Origin: an uncultured Bacteroidales bacterium
GTDB lineage: Bacteria > Bacteroidota > Bacteroidia > Bacteroidales > Muribaculaceae
Assembly (NCBI GenBank): GCA_902784675.1
Contig: CACZVR010000005.1
Location: 1 to 47,121, forward strand
Length of the DNA: 47,121 nt
Direction: 5' to 3'
Both the position numbers and the translations under genes were made by a program. The notes beneath the pieces are model-generated. The model was not told the DNA's origin and did not search any database. It saw nothing but the letters and a program-made list of their open reading frames with translations. Shown here one piece after another: positions 26,596 to 35,710 of this stretch; positions within the stretch are counted from its first letter, which is position 1; each line of letters starts with the position of its first letter.

Positions 26596-26629
26596 TAGTT
26601 TCTAGTCCTTAGTTATGAGTCCCTAGTTA
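26596..26629 (-). repeat. Heptamer repeats filling the CoA-transferase alpha-kal gap
   Basis: The gene strand reads TAACTAG, GGACTCA, TAACTAA, GGACTAG, AAACTAA in unbroken 7-nt register from the upstream stop codon to the kal ATG. No palindromic core is present. Confidence 0.75.
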
Positions 26630-27277
26630 TTTCTCAACGTAGATGCCGTCAACATAGATACCCGAAGCATGAACGTGCTCAGGAGCGATCTCACCAACGG
26701 GAACGAGCTTCTCGGCCTCAACGACTACATAGTCGGCTGCGGTCGCCATCAGCGGGTTGAAGTTGTTGGTGGTGCCCAGGAAGACCATGTTACCGAACTC
26801 GTCAACGATGTTGGCACGCAGGAAAGCAATGTCGGCACGCAGGGGCTTTTCCAAGAGGAACTCCTTGCCGTCAACCTTGATGATCTCCTTGCCATCGGCC
26901 ATGATGGTGCCCAGACCAGTGGGAGTCAAGACGCCGCCCAAGCCAGCACCTGCCGCACGGATGCGCTCGGCCAGTGTACCCTGGGGAACGTATTCCACGA
27001 TGAGGGTGCCCTCATTCTTCTGCAGAGCGGTCTGCTTGTTGGTTCCCGTGTGGGAAACGATGGCCTTCTTTACCTGGTGATTGCTGACCAACTTGCCGTG
27101 AGCGACCTCGTCATAGGCTGTGTCGTTGGCAATGATCGTCAAGTCCTTTACACCCTTTTCTACAATGGCGTCGATGATCTGGGTGGCGCTGCCGTTACCC
27201 AAGAAACCGCCAAACATGATTGTCATGCCGTCCTGTACTTTCTCGACGGCTTGTTGCAATGTGATTTGTTTGTTCAT
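26627..27277 (-). CDS. atoD: CoA-transferase subunit A (butyryl-CoA:acetoacetate/acetate type)
   Basis: The protein has 216 residues from the ATG at 27277; the longer frame to 27346 would start upstream of the -7 box and is rejected. Alpha-subunit features are MFGGFLGNGSATQIID, PQGTLAERIRAAGAGLGG and FLRANIVDEFGN. It is the first gene of the lysine operon, while its beta partner lies at 17309-17968. The promoter box at 27324-27331 leaves only a short leader, with no room for a lysine or cobalamin riboswitch. Confidence 0.9.
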   Translation of the reverse strand: MNKQITLQQAVEKVQDGMTIMFGGFLGNGSATQIIDAIVEKGVKDLTIIANDTAYDEVAHGKLVSNHQVKKAIVSHTGTNKQTALQKNEGTLIVEYVPQGTLAERIRAAGAGLGGVLTPTGLGTIMADGKEIIKVDGKEFLLEKPLRADIAFLRANIVDEFGNMVFLGTTNNFNPLMATAADYVVVEAEKLVPVGEIAPEHVHASGIYVDGIYVEK

Positions 27278-27323
27278 AATGTTTATGTTTTTGGAGTTGG
27301 TTGGTTTATGTCTATATTGGCTG

Positions 27324-27331
27324 CAAATATA
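27324..27331 (-). promoter_or_regulatory. -7 box of the lysine fermentation operon
   Basis: The minus strand reads TATATTTG, an exact TAnnTTTG, 46 nt before the first start codon. No clear -33 element was found, so activation by a regulator is possible. Confidence 0.6.
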
Positions 27332-27492
27332 GTGAAAAATACTCATTTCCCATCGCTTTTTTACTCTTTTTTTATTAATGTAAATCTAACGGCAATAAAA
27401 ACAGCACTTTGCGCAAACAGCACAAATTGAGAAAAAGTCTTGAAAATCGCAATTCACCCCTTGGAAACACCCTAAAAAAGGCACATAAAGGC

Positions 27493-27535
27493 AAAAAAAT
27501 CCCCTGAAGACCCGCAGGCCATCAGGGGAAAAACT
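27493..27535 (-). terminator. Terminator after groL
   Basis: TCCCCTGA pairs with TCAGGGGA around a 14-nt loop. On the minus strand it is followed by a run of seven T. It lies 38 nt after the groL stop codon and separates the chaperonin operon from the lysine operon. Confidence 0.88.
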
Positions 27536-27567
27536 ATTAGCGTTATGAAAAAAGTTGTCAGTGGGGA

Positions 27568-29291
<1,724 letters not shown>

Positions 29292-29294
29292 AAA

Positions 29295-29567
29295 TCAGTC
29301 AATGACGATGGCCAGGATGTCGTTCTGGCGCATCATGAGCAGCTTTTCACCGTCGATTTCGATTTCGTTACCGGCATACTTGCCATAGAGCACGGTGTCA
29401 CCGGGCTTGACGATCATTTCCTCGTCCTTGGTACCGTTGCCTGCAGCACGCACTTTGCCCTTGAGAGGTTTTTCTTTTGCACTGTCGGGGATGATGATTC
29501 CGCCAACAACTTCTTCAGCCTTTGCCGGTTCGATGAGAACGCGGTCATTTAATGGTTTAATAGTCAT
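29295..29567 (-). CDS. groS: Co-chaperonin GroES
   Basis: The protein has 90 residues: [16 protein letters not shown], the mobile loop [15 protein letters not shown] and the roof region [22 protein letters not shown]. It caps the GroEL ring. It is the first gene of the groS-groL operon. No CIRCE element (TTAGCACTC-N9-GAGTGCTAA) was found upstream, so HrcA control is not supported. Confidence 0.97.
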   Translation of the reverse strand: MTIKPLNDRVLIEPAKAEEVVGGIIIPDSAKEKPLKGKVRAAGNGTKDEEMIVKPGDTVLYGKYAGNEIEIDGEKLLMMRQNDILAIVID

Positions 29568-29759
29568 GATTACTGTAGTTGTTAATTATGTTGTTAAATA
29601 ATTTTCTCGCCTTGCAAAAGTGCAACGAGTGTGCCAACGGGCAAAAACCGACACCGATAGGACAATTTGTCACCCCACCCTGCCAATTCGGGTAACTGCC
29701 GCCACCGTCGCCACACGATTGCCAAAAAAGCACAAAAAATGTTACACACTCCTATAATA

Positions 29760-29791
29760 TTGGCAGGGACAGGAAAAAATAACTAATTTCG
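29760..29791 (+). promoter_or_regulatory. Probable promoter of the WG-repeat lipoprotein-queDE run
   Basis: TTGG at 29760-29763 and TAATTTCG at 29784-29791 (one mismatch from TAnnTTTG) are 20 nt apart. The ATG follows 26 nt downstream. Confidence 0.5.
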
Positions 29792-29817
29792 CACCGCAAA
29801 AAACAGTATTATTTATA

Positions 29818-31338
29818 ATGAAGACGATTATTTCAAGAATAGCTCTTGCCGCAGTGGCAGCGCTGTTACTCACCGCTTGCGGCGGCAACGAGACAACTTA
29901 CCAGTACCGGACCGATTACTTGCCCGTTCAGCTTGTGGGCAGTGAGAAGTGGTCAATACTCGACGTGAACACCGGCGAAGTGGTGGCCAAGGACGCGTTT
30001 GACAGCGCACCGTCGCCCATCGTGGCAGGCATGTTCTATGTGAGGAACAGCGACGGCAGCTACGACTACTATGATGTGAGCGCCCCGACGACTCCGGTGG
30101 CAGGTCACTTCGGCAGTGTGACAGCCTTCAGCGACGACGGCGTGGCTGTGTGCAGCAAGGTGGGTGGTCCGTTGCTCGTGATTGACCGCAAGGGTCAGGT
30201 ATTGAAAGAGTTACCCAAGGAGGTGTCACAGTGCTCGATGTTCGCTCGCGGCATGGCGATGTTCCAGAACGACAACGGTCAGTGGGGCTACATCAATGCC
30301 AGTGGTGACACCATCGTCCCCGCCGTCTACAGCAGTGCCAACCTGTTCATGTACAACGATTATGCTCTGGTCATCGACGAGCATCAGCCCAATGACAGCG
30401 CCTTGAGTTTTACAATCATTGACAAAACCGGAAAGGTGAAATTCACGTCCAACACCAGCATTTACCAGCCCATCCAGCCCTACTACATCAATGGTGTGCT
30501 GCCGGTGATGAAGGGTGACACCATCGTTTGCCTTAACGAGGATGGCAAGGAGGTAGCCAATCCCATCAACGATCAAGAGAAAGTGGAGAAAGGCGGCTAT
30601 ACCGACTTCTCACGCACGCCTAACGGCAACTATATCGTCACCAAGGACAAGAAGACGGGCATGGTGGACAAGGACAACAATATCCTTATCCCCCTCGAGC
30701 ATGACAACCTCATCGACATCAACGGTGAGCGACTGATCGCTGTGGACAGCACAATCTTCAGCATCATCGATGCCAACGGCAAAGCGGTGGGCAGTGTGAA
30801 GTTCGAGAATGCCCACGTGAGCGAGGATAACCCTTATGCTGCCCGCGGTTACATCAACAACGACATGGTGGCAGCCTCAATCATGATGATGTTTGACGAG
30901 ACGAGCGCATGTGGTGCCAATGCATCGACAACCCTCATGGACATGAACAACCTGGTGGGCACCAACGCCCGCCTGTATGCCGGCAGCAACACACTCATTC
31001 TGCCCCAGGGTCCATACATCATCCAATATGTGTTCGACCGTGAGGTGGCAACCGCCAACGCCGACAGCACCTCGGCCAGCTTCAACTATGACGCCAAGGT
31101 GAACCGTGTCATCATTTCGCTTGACGTGAATCATTGCCCGCCCGTCACCGAGCCCGCCATCGTTAACAAGGTGGAGAGCCGCTTGGGCACCAAGGGCTTT
31201 GTGTTCGCCCGCGACGGCATCTTCTGCAGTGACTATCTGACCGCATTGACGATGGGCTATGACAAGGGTATCATGAACCTCACCTATTACATGCACTTCA
31301 ACGAGTCAGTTCCTCAAGACAAGAAAAAGAGGAATTGA
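29818..31338 (+). CDS. WG-repeat-containing lipoprotein
   Basis: The protein has 506 residues with a lipoprotein signal peptide ending LLLTAC (Cys21). The mature part contains degenerate WG/KWG-type beta repeats, best seen in GQWGYINASGDTIVPAVYSS and TGMVDKDNNILIPLEHDN. Such repeats build surface or periplasmic beta structures of unknown function in Bacteroidetes. It lies upstream of queD on the same strand, separated by a 7-nt-repeat leader. No enzymatic motif was seen. Confidence 0.8.
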   Translation: MKTIISRIALAAVAALLLTACGGNETTYQYRTDYLPVQLVGSEKWSILDVNTGEVVAKDAFDSAPSPIVAGMFYVRNSDGSYDYYDVSAPTTPVAGHFGSVTAFSDDGVAVCSKVGGPLLVIDRKGQVLKELPKEVSQCSMFARGMAMFQNDNGQWGYINASGDTIVPAVYSSANLFMYNDYALVIDEHQPNDSALSFTIIDKTGKVKFTSNTSIYQPIQPYYINGVLPVMKGDTIVCLNEDGKEVANPINDQEKVEKGGYTDFSRTPNGNYIVTKDKKTGMVDKDNNILIPLEHDNLIDINGERLIAVDSTIFSIIDANGKAVGSVKFENAHVSEDNPYAARGYINNDMVAASIMMMFDETSACGANASTTLMDMNNLVGTNARLYAGSNTLILPQGPYIIQYVFDREVATANADSTSASFNYDAKVNRVIISLDVNHCPPVTEPAIVNKVESRLGTKGFVFARDGIFCSDYLTALTMGYDKGIMNLTYYMHFNESVPQDKKKRN

Positions 31339-31366
31339 AAACTAAAGACCAAGGACTAAAAACAAA
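31337..31366 (+). repeat. Heptamer repeats before queD
   Basis: Units AAAACTA, AAGACCA, AGGACTA and AAAACAA run in register from the end of the WG gene to 4 nt before the queD ATG. Confidence 0.6.
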
Positions 31367-31370
31367 TAAT

Positions 31371-31706
31371 ATGTATTACGTACAAAAGACACTGGAGATT
31401 TCATCGGCCCACATGCTGTACCTGGACCACAACAGCAAGTGCGAGAACCTGCATGGCCACAACTGGATTGTAAACGTCTATTGCAAGGCCAAGGAACTTG
31501 ATGACAACGGCATGGTGACCGATTTCACCATCATCAAGGAGATGGTGCACGGCAAGCTTGACCACAAGTACCTGAACGAGGTTCTCGACTTCAACCCCAC
31601 CGCCGAGAACATCGCCCGTTGGATTGTGGACACCGTGCCCAACTGCTACCGCGCCGACGTGCGCGAGAGCGCCAACAACCTGGCCATCTACATCAAGGAC
31701 GAATAG
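31371..31706 (+). CDS. queD: 6-carboxytetrahydropterin synthase QueD
   Basis: The protein has 111 residues from the ATG at 31371; the longer frame to 31335 translates the repeat leader and is rejected. Zinc ligands are H14 (SSAHML) and H28/H30 (LHGHNW), and C24 is the catalytic cysteine. RESANNLAIYI carries the C-terminal catalytic glutamate. It converts dihydroneopterin triphosphate to 6-carboxytetrahydropterin in preQ1 synthesis for tRNA queuosine. It is followed by queE. Confidence 0.93.
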   Translation: MYYVQKTLEISSAHMLYLDHNSKCENLHGHNWIVNVYCKAKELDDNGMVTDFTIIKEMVHGKLDHKYLNEVLDFNPTAENIARWIVDTVPNCYRADVRESANNLAIYIKDE

Positions 31707-31707
31707 G

Positions 31708-31783
31708 AGTCAGAAGTTAGGAGTGAGGAGTTGACATCCGCCTCCTTTACAACTAAGGACTAAGGACTAGGGACTAAGGACTA
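31708..31783 (+). repeat. Heptamer-repeat spacer, queD-queE
   Basis: GTTAGGA and GTGAGGA units lead into the core AGTTGACATCCGCC (31729-31742). Then GGACTAA, GGACTAG, GGACTAA and GGACTAT run in exact 7-nt register to 2 nt before the queE ATG. The AAGGA in the last unit could act as a ribosome-binding site. Confidence 0.75.
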
Positions 31784-31785
31784 TA

Positions 31786-32376
31786 ATGTACAAAGTTAAC
31801 GAAATCTTCCATTCGCTGCAGGGCGAGGGCTACAATACAGGCACCGCCAGCGTGTTTATCAGGCTGAGCGGTTGCAATCTGCATTGCGCCTTCTGCGACA
31901 CTCGTCACGAGGAGGGCACGATGATGTCGCTGCCCGAAATCGTCGAGCAAGTGATGTGCTACCCCAAGGCCCCGCTCATCGTGCTCACGGGCGGCGAGCC
32001 GTCGTTGTGGATTGACGAGGATTTCGTGATGGGGCTCAAACAGATGACGGGCAAGCGCATCGCCATCGAGACCAACGGCACCCGTCCCCTGCCCCACGGC
32101 ATCGACTGGGTGACCCTGTCGCCCAAGACGGGCCTCGGCGACAGCGGCGACTTGCCAGTGGTGCTCACCCATTGTGACGAGTTGAAGGTGGTGTATCTGG
32201 GTCAGGACCTGTCACAATATGACAACATCACTGCCGACCACCGCTACCTGCAGCCCTGCTGGGTGAGCAACGAAAGCGACCGCAAGCGCAACATGCTGGC
32301 CACCGTCCAGGCCGTGCTCGACCACCCCGACTGGCGCCTGTCGCTGCAGACCCACCGCATCCTCAACATCCGCTAG
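31786..32376 (+). CDS. queE: 7-carboxy-7-deazaguanine synthase QueE
   Basis: The protein has 196 residues, a short radical-SAM enzyme. The cluster cysteines are C30, C34 and C37 (CNLHCAFC), a CxxxCxxC motif. The N-terminus VNEIFHSLQGEG and the SAM-binding VLTGGEPSL are typical of QueE. It converts the QueD product to 7-carboxy-7-deazaguanine. The next enzymes, QueC and QueF, are encoded about 2 kb away on the opposite strand. Confidence 0.95.
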   Translation: MYKVNEIFHSLQGEGYNTGTASVFIRLSGCNLHCAFCDTRHEEGTMMSLPEIVEQVMCYPKAPLIVLTGGEPSLWIDEDFVMGLKQMTGKRIAIETNGTRPLPHGIDWVTLSPKTGLGDSGDLPVVLTHCDELKVVYLGQDLSQYDNITADHRYLQPCWVSNESDRKRNMLATVQAVLDHPDWRLSLQTHRILNIR

Positions 32377-32392
32377 TAAACTGTCACCGTCT

Positions 32393-32411
32393 GTTGCGTT
32401 GTCAACGCAAC
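32393..32411. repeat. Perfect 19-bp palindrome after queE
   Basis: GTTGCGTTG and CAACGCAAC are exact complements around one central T. It lies 16 nt after the queE stop and before the terminator hairpin. Confidence 0.6.
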
Positions 32412-32432
32412 AAACTGAACTCAAATAACAAG

Positions 32433-32466
32433 CGCCCGCACTCCTTTGGCTGGAATGCGGGCGTTT
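32433..32466. terminator. Terminator between queE and fabD
   Basis: CGCCCGCA pairs with TGCGGGCG around a 15-nt loop, followed by TTT on the plus strand and TTGTTA on the minus strand. It probably serves both convergent units. Confidence 0.72.
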
Positions 32467-32467
32467 C

Positions 32468-32496
32468 TCTAAACTCTAAACCCTACACGCTAAACT
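32468..32496. repeat. TCTAAAC heptamer repeat after fabD
   Basis: Units TCTAAAC, TCTAAAC, CCTACAC and GCTAAAC follow each other in 7-nt register between the terminator and the fabD stop codon. This copy is not next to a start codon. Confidence 0.5.
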
Positions 32497-32514
32497 GCGA
32501 GCAGGGCGAGCATA

Positions 32515-33393
32515 TTACTGGCGACCTGACAGGACAACCTCGCGGCTAGTCTTGGCAATGAGGCCCTGGAGGACCTTGCCCGGGCCCAGTTCCTCGGCCT
32601 CGGTCATGCCGTCGGCAACCATGTTGGCAACGATGTGGCTCCAGCGAACGGGAGCGGTGAGCTGTTGCAGCAGGTTGGCCTTGATTTCGGCAGGATCGGT
32701 GTGGGGCTTAGCGTCCACATCCTGGTAGATGGGGCAAACGGGAGCCGAGAAGTCGGCAGCCTCGATAGCCTTGGCCAGTTCGGCGCGGGCAGGCTCCATC
32801 AGGGGCGAGTGGAAAGCACCACCCACCTTGAGGGGCAACGCGCGGCGAGCGCCAGCCTCCTTGAATTTCTCACAAGCGGCCTCGATAGCGGCAATCTCAC
32901 CCGAGATGACCACCTGACCGGGGCAGTTATAGTTGGCGGGAACACAGATGCCGTCGATAGTGGCACAAATTTCCTCCACCTTAGCGTCGTCCATACCGAT
33001 GATGGCAGCCATCGTCGAGGGAGCAGCCTCACAAGCCTTCTGCATAGCCAGGGCGCGTGCTTCGACCAGCTTCAAGCCCTGCTCAAAGGGCAGTGCGCCA
33101 GCGGCAACCAGTGCCGAGAACTCTCCCAGCGAGTGACCGGCAACCATGTCGGGCTTGAAGTCGTCGCCCATGGTGAGCGCGAGAATAACCGAGTGCAGGA
33201 AAACGGCAGGCTGGGTGACCTTGGTCTGCTTCAGGTCGTCCTCGGTGCCTTCAAACATGAGGTCGGTGATGCGGAATCCCAGCACCTCATTGGCTTTTTC
33301 AAACAATTCTTTGGCCTGGGGATTGTTGTCGTACAGGTCCTTGCCCATACCCACAAACTGTGCGCCCTGACCGGGGAATACGAATGCTTTCAT
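32515..33393 (-). CDS. fabD: Malonyl-CoA:ACP transacylase
   Basis: The protein has 292 residues. The start is FPGQGAQFVGMG, the nucleophile is S88 in GHSLGE and the catalytic histidine is H195 in GAFHSPLM. It loads malonyl groups on acyl carrier protein for fatty-acid synthesis. It is a single gene with an exact -7 box (33451-33458) and lies between the queE terminator and the FGE-like lipoprotein. Confidence 0.96.
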   Translation of the reverse strand: MKAFVFPGQGAQFVGMGKDLYDNNPQAKELFEKANEVLGFRITDLMFEGTEDDLKQTKVTQPAVFLHSVILALTMGDDFKPDMVAGHSLGEFSALVAAGALPFEQGLKLVEARALAMQKACEAAPSTMAAIIGMDDAKVEEICATIDGICVPANYNCPGQVVISGEIAAIEAACEKFKEAGARRALPLKVGGAFHSPLMEPARAELAKAIEAADFSAPVCPIYQDVDAKPHTDPAEIKANLLQQLTAPVRWSHIVANMVADGMTEAEELGPGKVLQGLIAKTSREVVLSGRQ

Positions 33394-33450
33394 TACTTAA
33401 TTCTTTCTATTTTTATTGTTGTTTATGGAAATTTTTCTTTAATGCGGCTG

Positions 33451-33458
33451 CAAAGGTA
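33451..33458 (-). promoter_or_regulatory. -7 box of fabD
   Basis: The minus strand reads TACCTTTG, a perfect -7 element, 57 nt before the fabD ATG. The region where -33 would lie is occupied by AGATAAN-type heptamers. Confidence 0.65.
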
Positions 33459-33465
33459 GTACTTT

Positions 33466-33576
33466 TTTAGATAATAGATATAAAGATAAGAGATAAAAGA
33501 TGCTTTTTTCATCGTCATTCGACGAATACGCATCTCTTATCTCTTCTCTTTTATCTCTTAACAAACAAGGTATTTG
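33466..33576. repeat. AGATAAN heptamer inverted repeat upstream of fabD
   Basis: Units AGATAAT, AGATATA, AAGATAA, GAGATAA and AAGATGC face GCATCTC, TTATCTC, TTCTCTT and TTATCTC. AAGAGATAAAAGATGC pairs with its counterpart with one mismatch. The loop contains an inner hairpin, TCGTC/GACGA. Confidence 0.7.
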
Positions 33577-33586
33577 GTAGACATCA

Positions 33587-33637
33587 TTTAGTGATTGGCA
33601 TGGGCGGCAAAAGCACCGCCCGAGCCAAACCACTAAA
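33587..33637. terminator. Large hairpin downstream of the FGE-like gene
   Basis: TTTAGTG pairs with CACTAAA, TTGGC with GCCAA, and GGGCGG with CCGCCC around a CAAAAGCA loop. There is no T-tract on the minus strand, so it may act as a terminator or 3'-end stabiliser for the gene ending at 33664. Confidence 0.5.
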
Positions 33638-33663
33638 TCACGTTGAATTGACGAGGAATAAGA

Positions 33664-34482
33664 CTAAAGAGCGAGTCGCAATCCAATACAGTCGACCGTG
33701 CTCGTCGGGTCGTAGCCGACGCGTAACGACACACGGCAGTTGTAGGCGTGGTTGAGCCAACTGCCACCACGGAACACGCGGCCATAGCCCGTTGAAGGAC
33801 CGACAGGGTTGGTCTGCGCATCACTGCTGTAACTGCCATACCTGTCCTGGCACCACTCAAACACGTTGCCGCTCATGTCATACAGACCCAATTCGTTAGG
33901 GGCTTTTGTGGCAACTGTTTGTGTTGTGCCATATTCTTCATTATGTGAGGGAATATTAAACCAATACCACGCCACATCATCAGGGTTGTTGCTACCCGAG
34001 TATTTGTAGCCCTGGCTCCGGTTACCGCCGCGGGCTGCAAACTCCCATTCAGCCTCGGTAGGCAGGCGGAACGTCTTACCTGTCAATTGGTTCAACTTGG
34101 TGATAAACGTCTGGCAATCGTTCCATGAGACGAACTCTACAGGACGCTGAAGGTTAGTGTCGTAATTGTTACGACTACTAAAGTAGCTTGGGTTGCTACC
34201 CATCACGGCCTGCCACAAGGCCTGCGTCACCTCGGTCTGTCCGATGCAGTAACTCGAGAGCGTCACCTCGTGGGCGGGCTGTTCGACATCGAAGGCATCA
34301 CTTTCCTGTTCGGCAGTCATGCCCATCGTGAAGGTGCCGCCCTCTATCGCCACCATATTGAACGTCACGCCGTTCACGATAAAGGTTTCGGCGGGATTCA
34401 CGGGTTCATCCTTTCCGCATGACGTGGAAACTACTGTCATCAGAATCAACACAAATAAAATTGAACTAATTTTTTTCATCAT
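33664..34482 (-). CDS. SUMF1/FGE-like domain lipoprotein
   Basis: The protein has about 272 residues; the ATGs at 34482 and 34479 are both possible starts. The lipoprotein signal ends STSC. The rest is a formylglycine-generating-enzyme-like fold: F.MVAIEGGTFTMG, IGQTEVTQALWQAVMG, PVEFVSWNDCQTF, FRLPTEAEWEFAARGG, GNVFEWCQD and RVFRGGSWLN. In Bacteroidetes such lipoproteins are usually not sulfatase activators but structural or unknown. It is 18 nt after queC, so it may be transcribed with queF and queC. Confidence 0.88.
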   Translation of the reverse strand: MMKKISSILFVLILMTVVSTSCGKDEPVNPAETFIVNGVTFNMVAIEGGTFTMGMTAEQESDAFDVEQPAHEVTLSSYCIGQTEVTQALWQAVMGSNPSYFSSRNNYDTNLQRPVEFVSWNDCQTFITKLNQLTGKTFRLPTEAEWEFAARGGNRSQGYKYSGSNNPDDVAWYWFNIPSHNEEYGTTQTVATKAPNELGLYDMSGNVFEWCQDRYGSYSSDAQTNPVGPSTGYGRVFRGGSWLNHAYNCRVSLRVGYDPTSTVDCIGLRLAL

Positions 34483-34503
34483 CAATTCGTTTTATCTGTT
34501 ATC

Positions 34504-35160
34504 TTATACCAAATATTCTGTGGGATCGTCGATGCCGGCTTCGCGCAGGGCTTGGCGACGCTCGGTGCAGGTGCCGCAGGTGCCGCAGTGTTTCTCCCCG
34601 CCCTTGTAGCAGGAGTAGGTCTCGCTGTAGTCCAGTCCCAGGGCAGCACCATGTCGCGCGATGTCGGCTTTGCTCAAGTCGGTATAAGGCGCATAGACCT
34701 TGACACCCTCATAGGTGCCCGTCATCATGGCCGTGCTCATGGCCTCGATAAAAGGTGAACGGCAGTCGGGATAGATGGTGTGATCGCCGGCATGGTTGGC
34801 AATCATCACGCGCTTGAGACCGTTGCTCTCGGCGATGCCGCAGGCAATAGCCAGCATAATGCCATTGCGGAACGGCACCACGGTGGATTTCATGTTCTCG
34901 TCGTTGTAGTTGCCGTCGGGGATGGCATCGGCACTCTCGAGCAGGGCGCTCTTGAAGTACTTGTGCATGAAGTCCAGGGGAATGATCAGATGCTTAATGC
35001 CCAAACGCTCGCAATGCATGATGGCGCAACGGCGCTCACGGCCGTTCTGGGTGCTGCCATAGTCAAAGGTGATGGCCATGGCAATCTCGTCCTTGTACTC
35101 ATAGAGCATGGTCGTTGAATCCATGCCGCCCGAGGTGATGATAACCGCGTCTTTAGCCAT
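34504..35160 (-). CDS. queC: 7-cyano-7-deazaguanine synthase QueC
   Basis: The protein has 218 residues. The PP-loop is SGGMDSTTMLYEY near the N-terminus, and the C-terminal zinc site is CYKGGEKHCGTCGTC. It makes preQ0 from 7-carboxy-7-deazaguanine, ATP and ammonia. It starts 2 nt after the queF stop codon, so the two are co-transcribed from the promoter before queF. Confidence 0.96.
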   Translation of the reverse strand: MAKDAVIITSGGMDSTTMLYEYKDEIAMAITFDYGSTQNGRERRCAIMHCERLGIKHLIIPLDFMHKYFKSALLESADAIPDGNYNDENMKSTVVPFRNGIMLAIACGIAESNGLKRVMIANHAGDHTIYPDCRSPFIEAMSTAMMTGTYEGVKVYAPYTDLSKADIARHGAALGLDYSETYSCYKGGEKHCGTCGTCTERRQALREAGIDDPTEYLV

Positions 35161-35162
35161 AA

Positions 35163-35633
35163 TCAGTCGTTGTGGAAATTAGCGATGAGACGAGCACGCA
35201 CCATGTCCTGATGCTCACGGTCGCCATGGTTGGCAAACGGCTTGATGCTAATGCCGCCACGCGGGTTGAACAGGCCGATGACCTCAATATATTTGGGATC
35301 CATGAGCTTGATCAGGTCCTTCATGATGATGTTCACACAATCCTCATGGAAGTCGCCGTGGTTGCGGAAACTGAACAGGTAAAGCTTCAGGCTCTTGCTC
35401 TCGACCATGCGCACGCGCGGGATGTAATTGATGATGATGTGGCCGAAGTCGGGTTGACCCGTCTTGGGGCATAACGACGTGAACTCGGGACAATCGAGCG
35501 TCACCACATATTCGTTCTCGGGGTGCTTGTTCTCGAAGGTCTCAAGCACGTCGGGACGGTAGTCGAACTCATATTGCGTGCCCTGGTTGCCCAGCAGCGT
35601 CACGCCTTCCAGTTCTTGTTCGGTTCTAGACAT
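35163..35633 (-). CDS. queF: NADPH-dependent 7-cyano-7-deazaguanine reductase QueF
   Basis: The protein has 156 residues from the ATG at 35633; an upstream in-frame start at 35675 would lie on the -7 box and is rejected. The catalytic C55 ([11 protein letters not shown]) and D62 have the same numbers as in the well-studied short QueF type, and VESKSLKLY is the QueF signature. It reduces preQ0 to preQ1. Confidence 0.95.
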   Translation of the reverse strand: MSRTEQELEGVTLLGNQGTQYEFDYRPDVLETFENKHPENEYVVTLDCPEFTSLCPKTGQPDFGHIIINYIPRVRMVESKSLKLYLFSFRNHGDFHEDCVNIIMKDLIKLMDPKYIEVIGLFNPRGGISIKPFANHGDREHQDMVRARLIANFHND

Positions 35634-35663
35634 AATTTCTATCAGTTTTTGTATTCTTGTCTG

Positions 35664-35671
35664 CAAAGGTA
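35664..35671 (-). promoter_or_regulatory. -7 box of queF-queC
   Basis: The minus strand reads TACCTTTG, a perfect -7 element, 30 nt before the queF ATG. The short leader leaves no room for a preQ1 riboswitch. Confidence 0.62.
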
Positions 35672-35710
35672 GCAAAAAAACAGCATGTGCCCACCATCAA
35701 TGGCTCGCAA

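Noticed and set aside
27278-27340. Lysine or cobalamin riboswitch before the lysine operon
   Set aside because: The predicted leader is only about 40 nt, too short for either class, and no conserved box was seen.
29568-29700. CIRCE element upstream of groS
   Set aside because: AGTGCAACGAGTG-like sequence is present, but not the TTAGCACTC-N9-GAGTGCTAA inverted repeat.
35634-35710. preQ1 riboswitch before queF
   Set aside because: The leader after the -7 box is under 30 nt and shows no hairpin followed by an A-rich tail.
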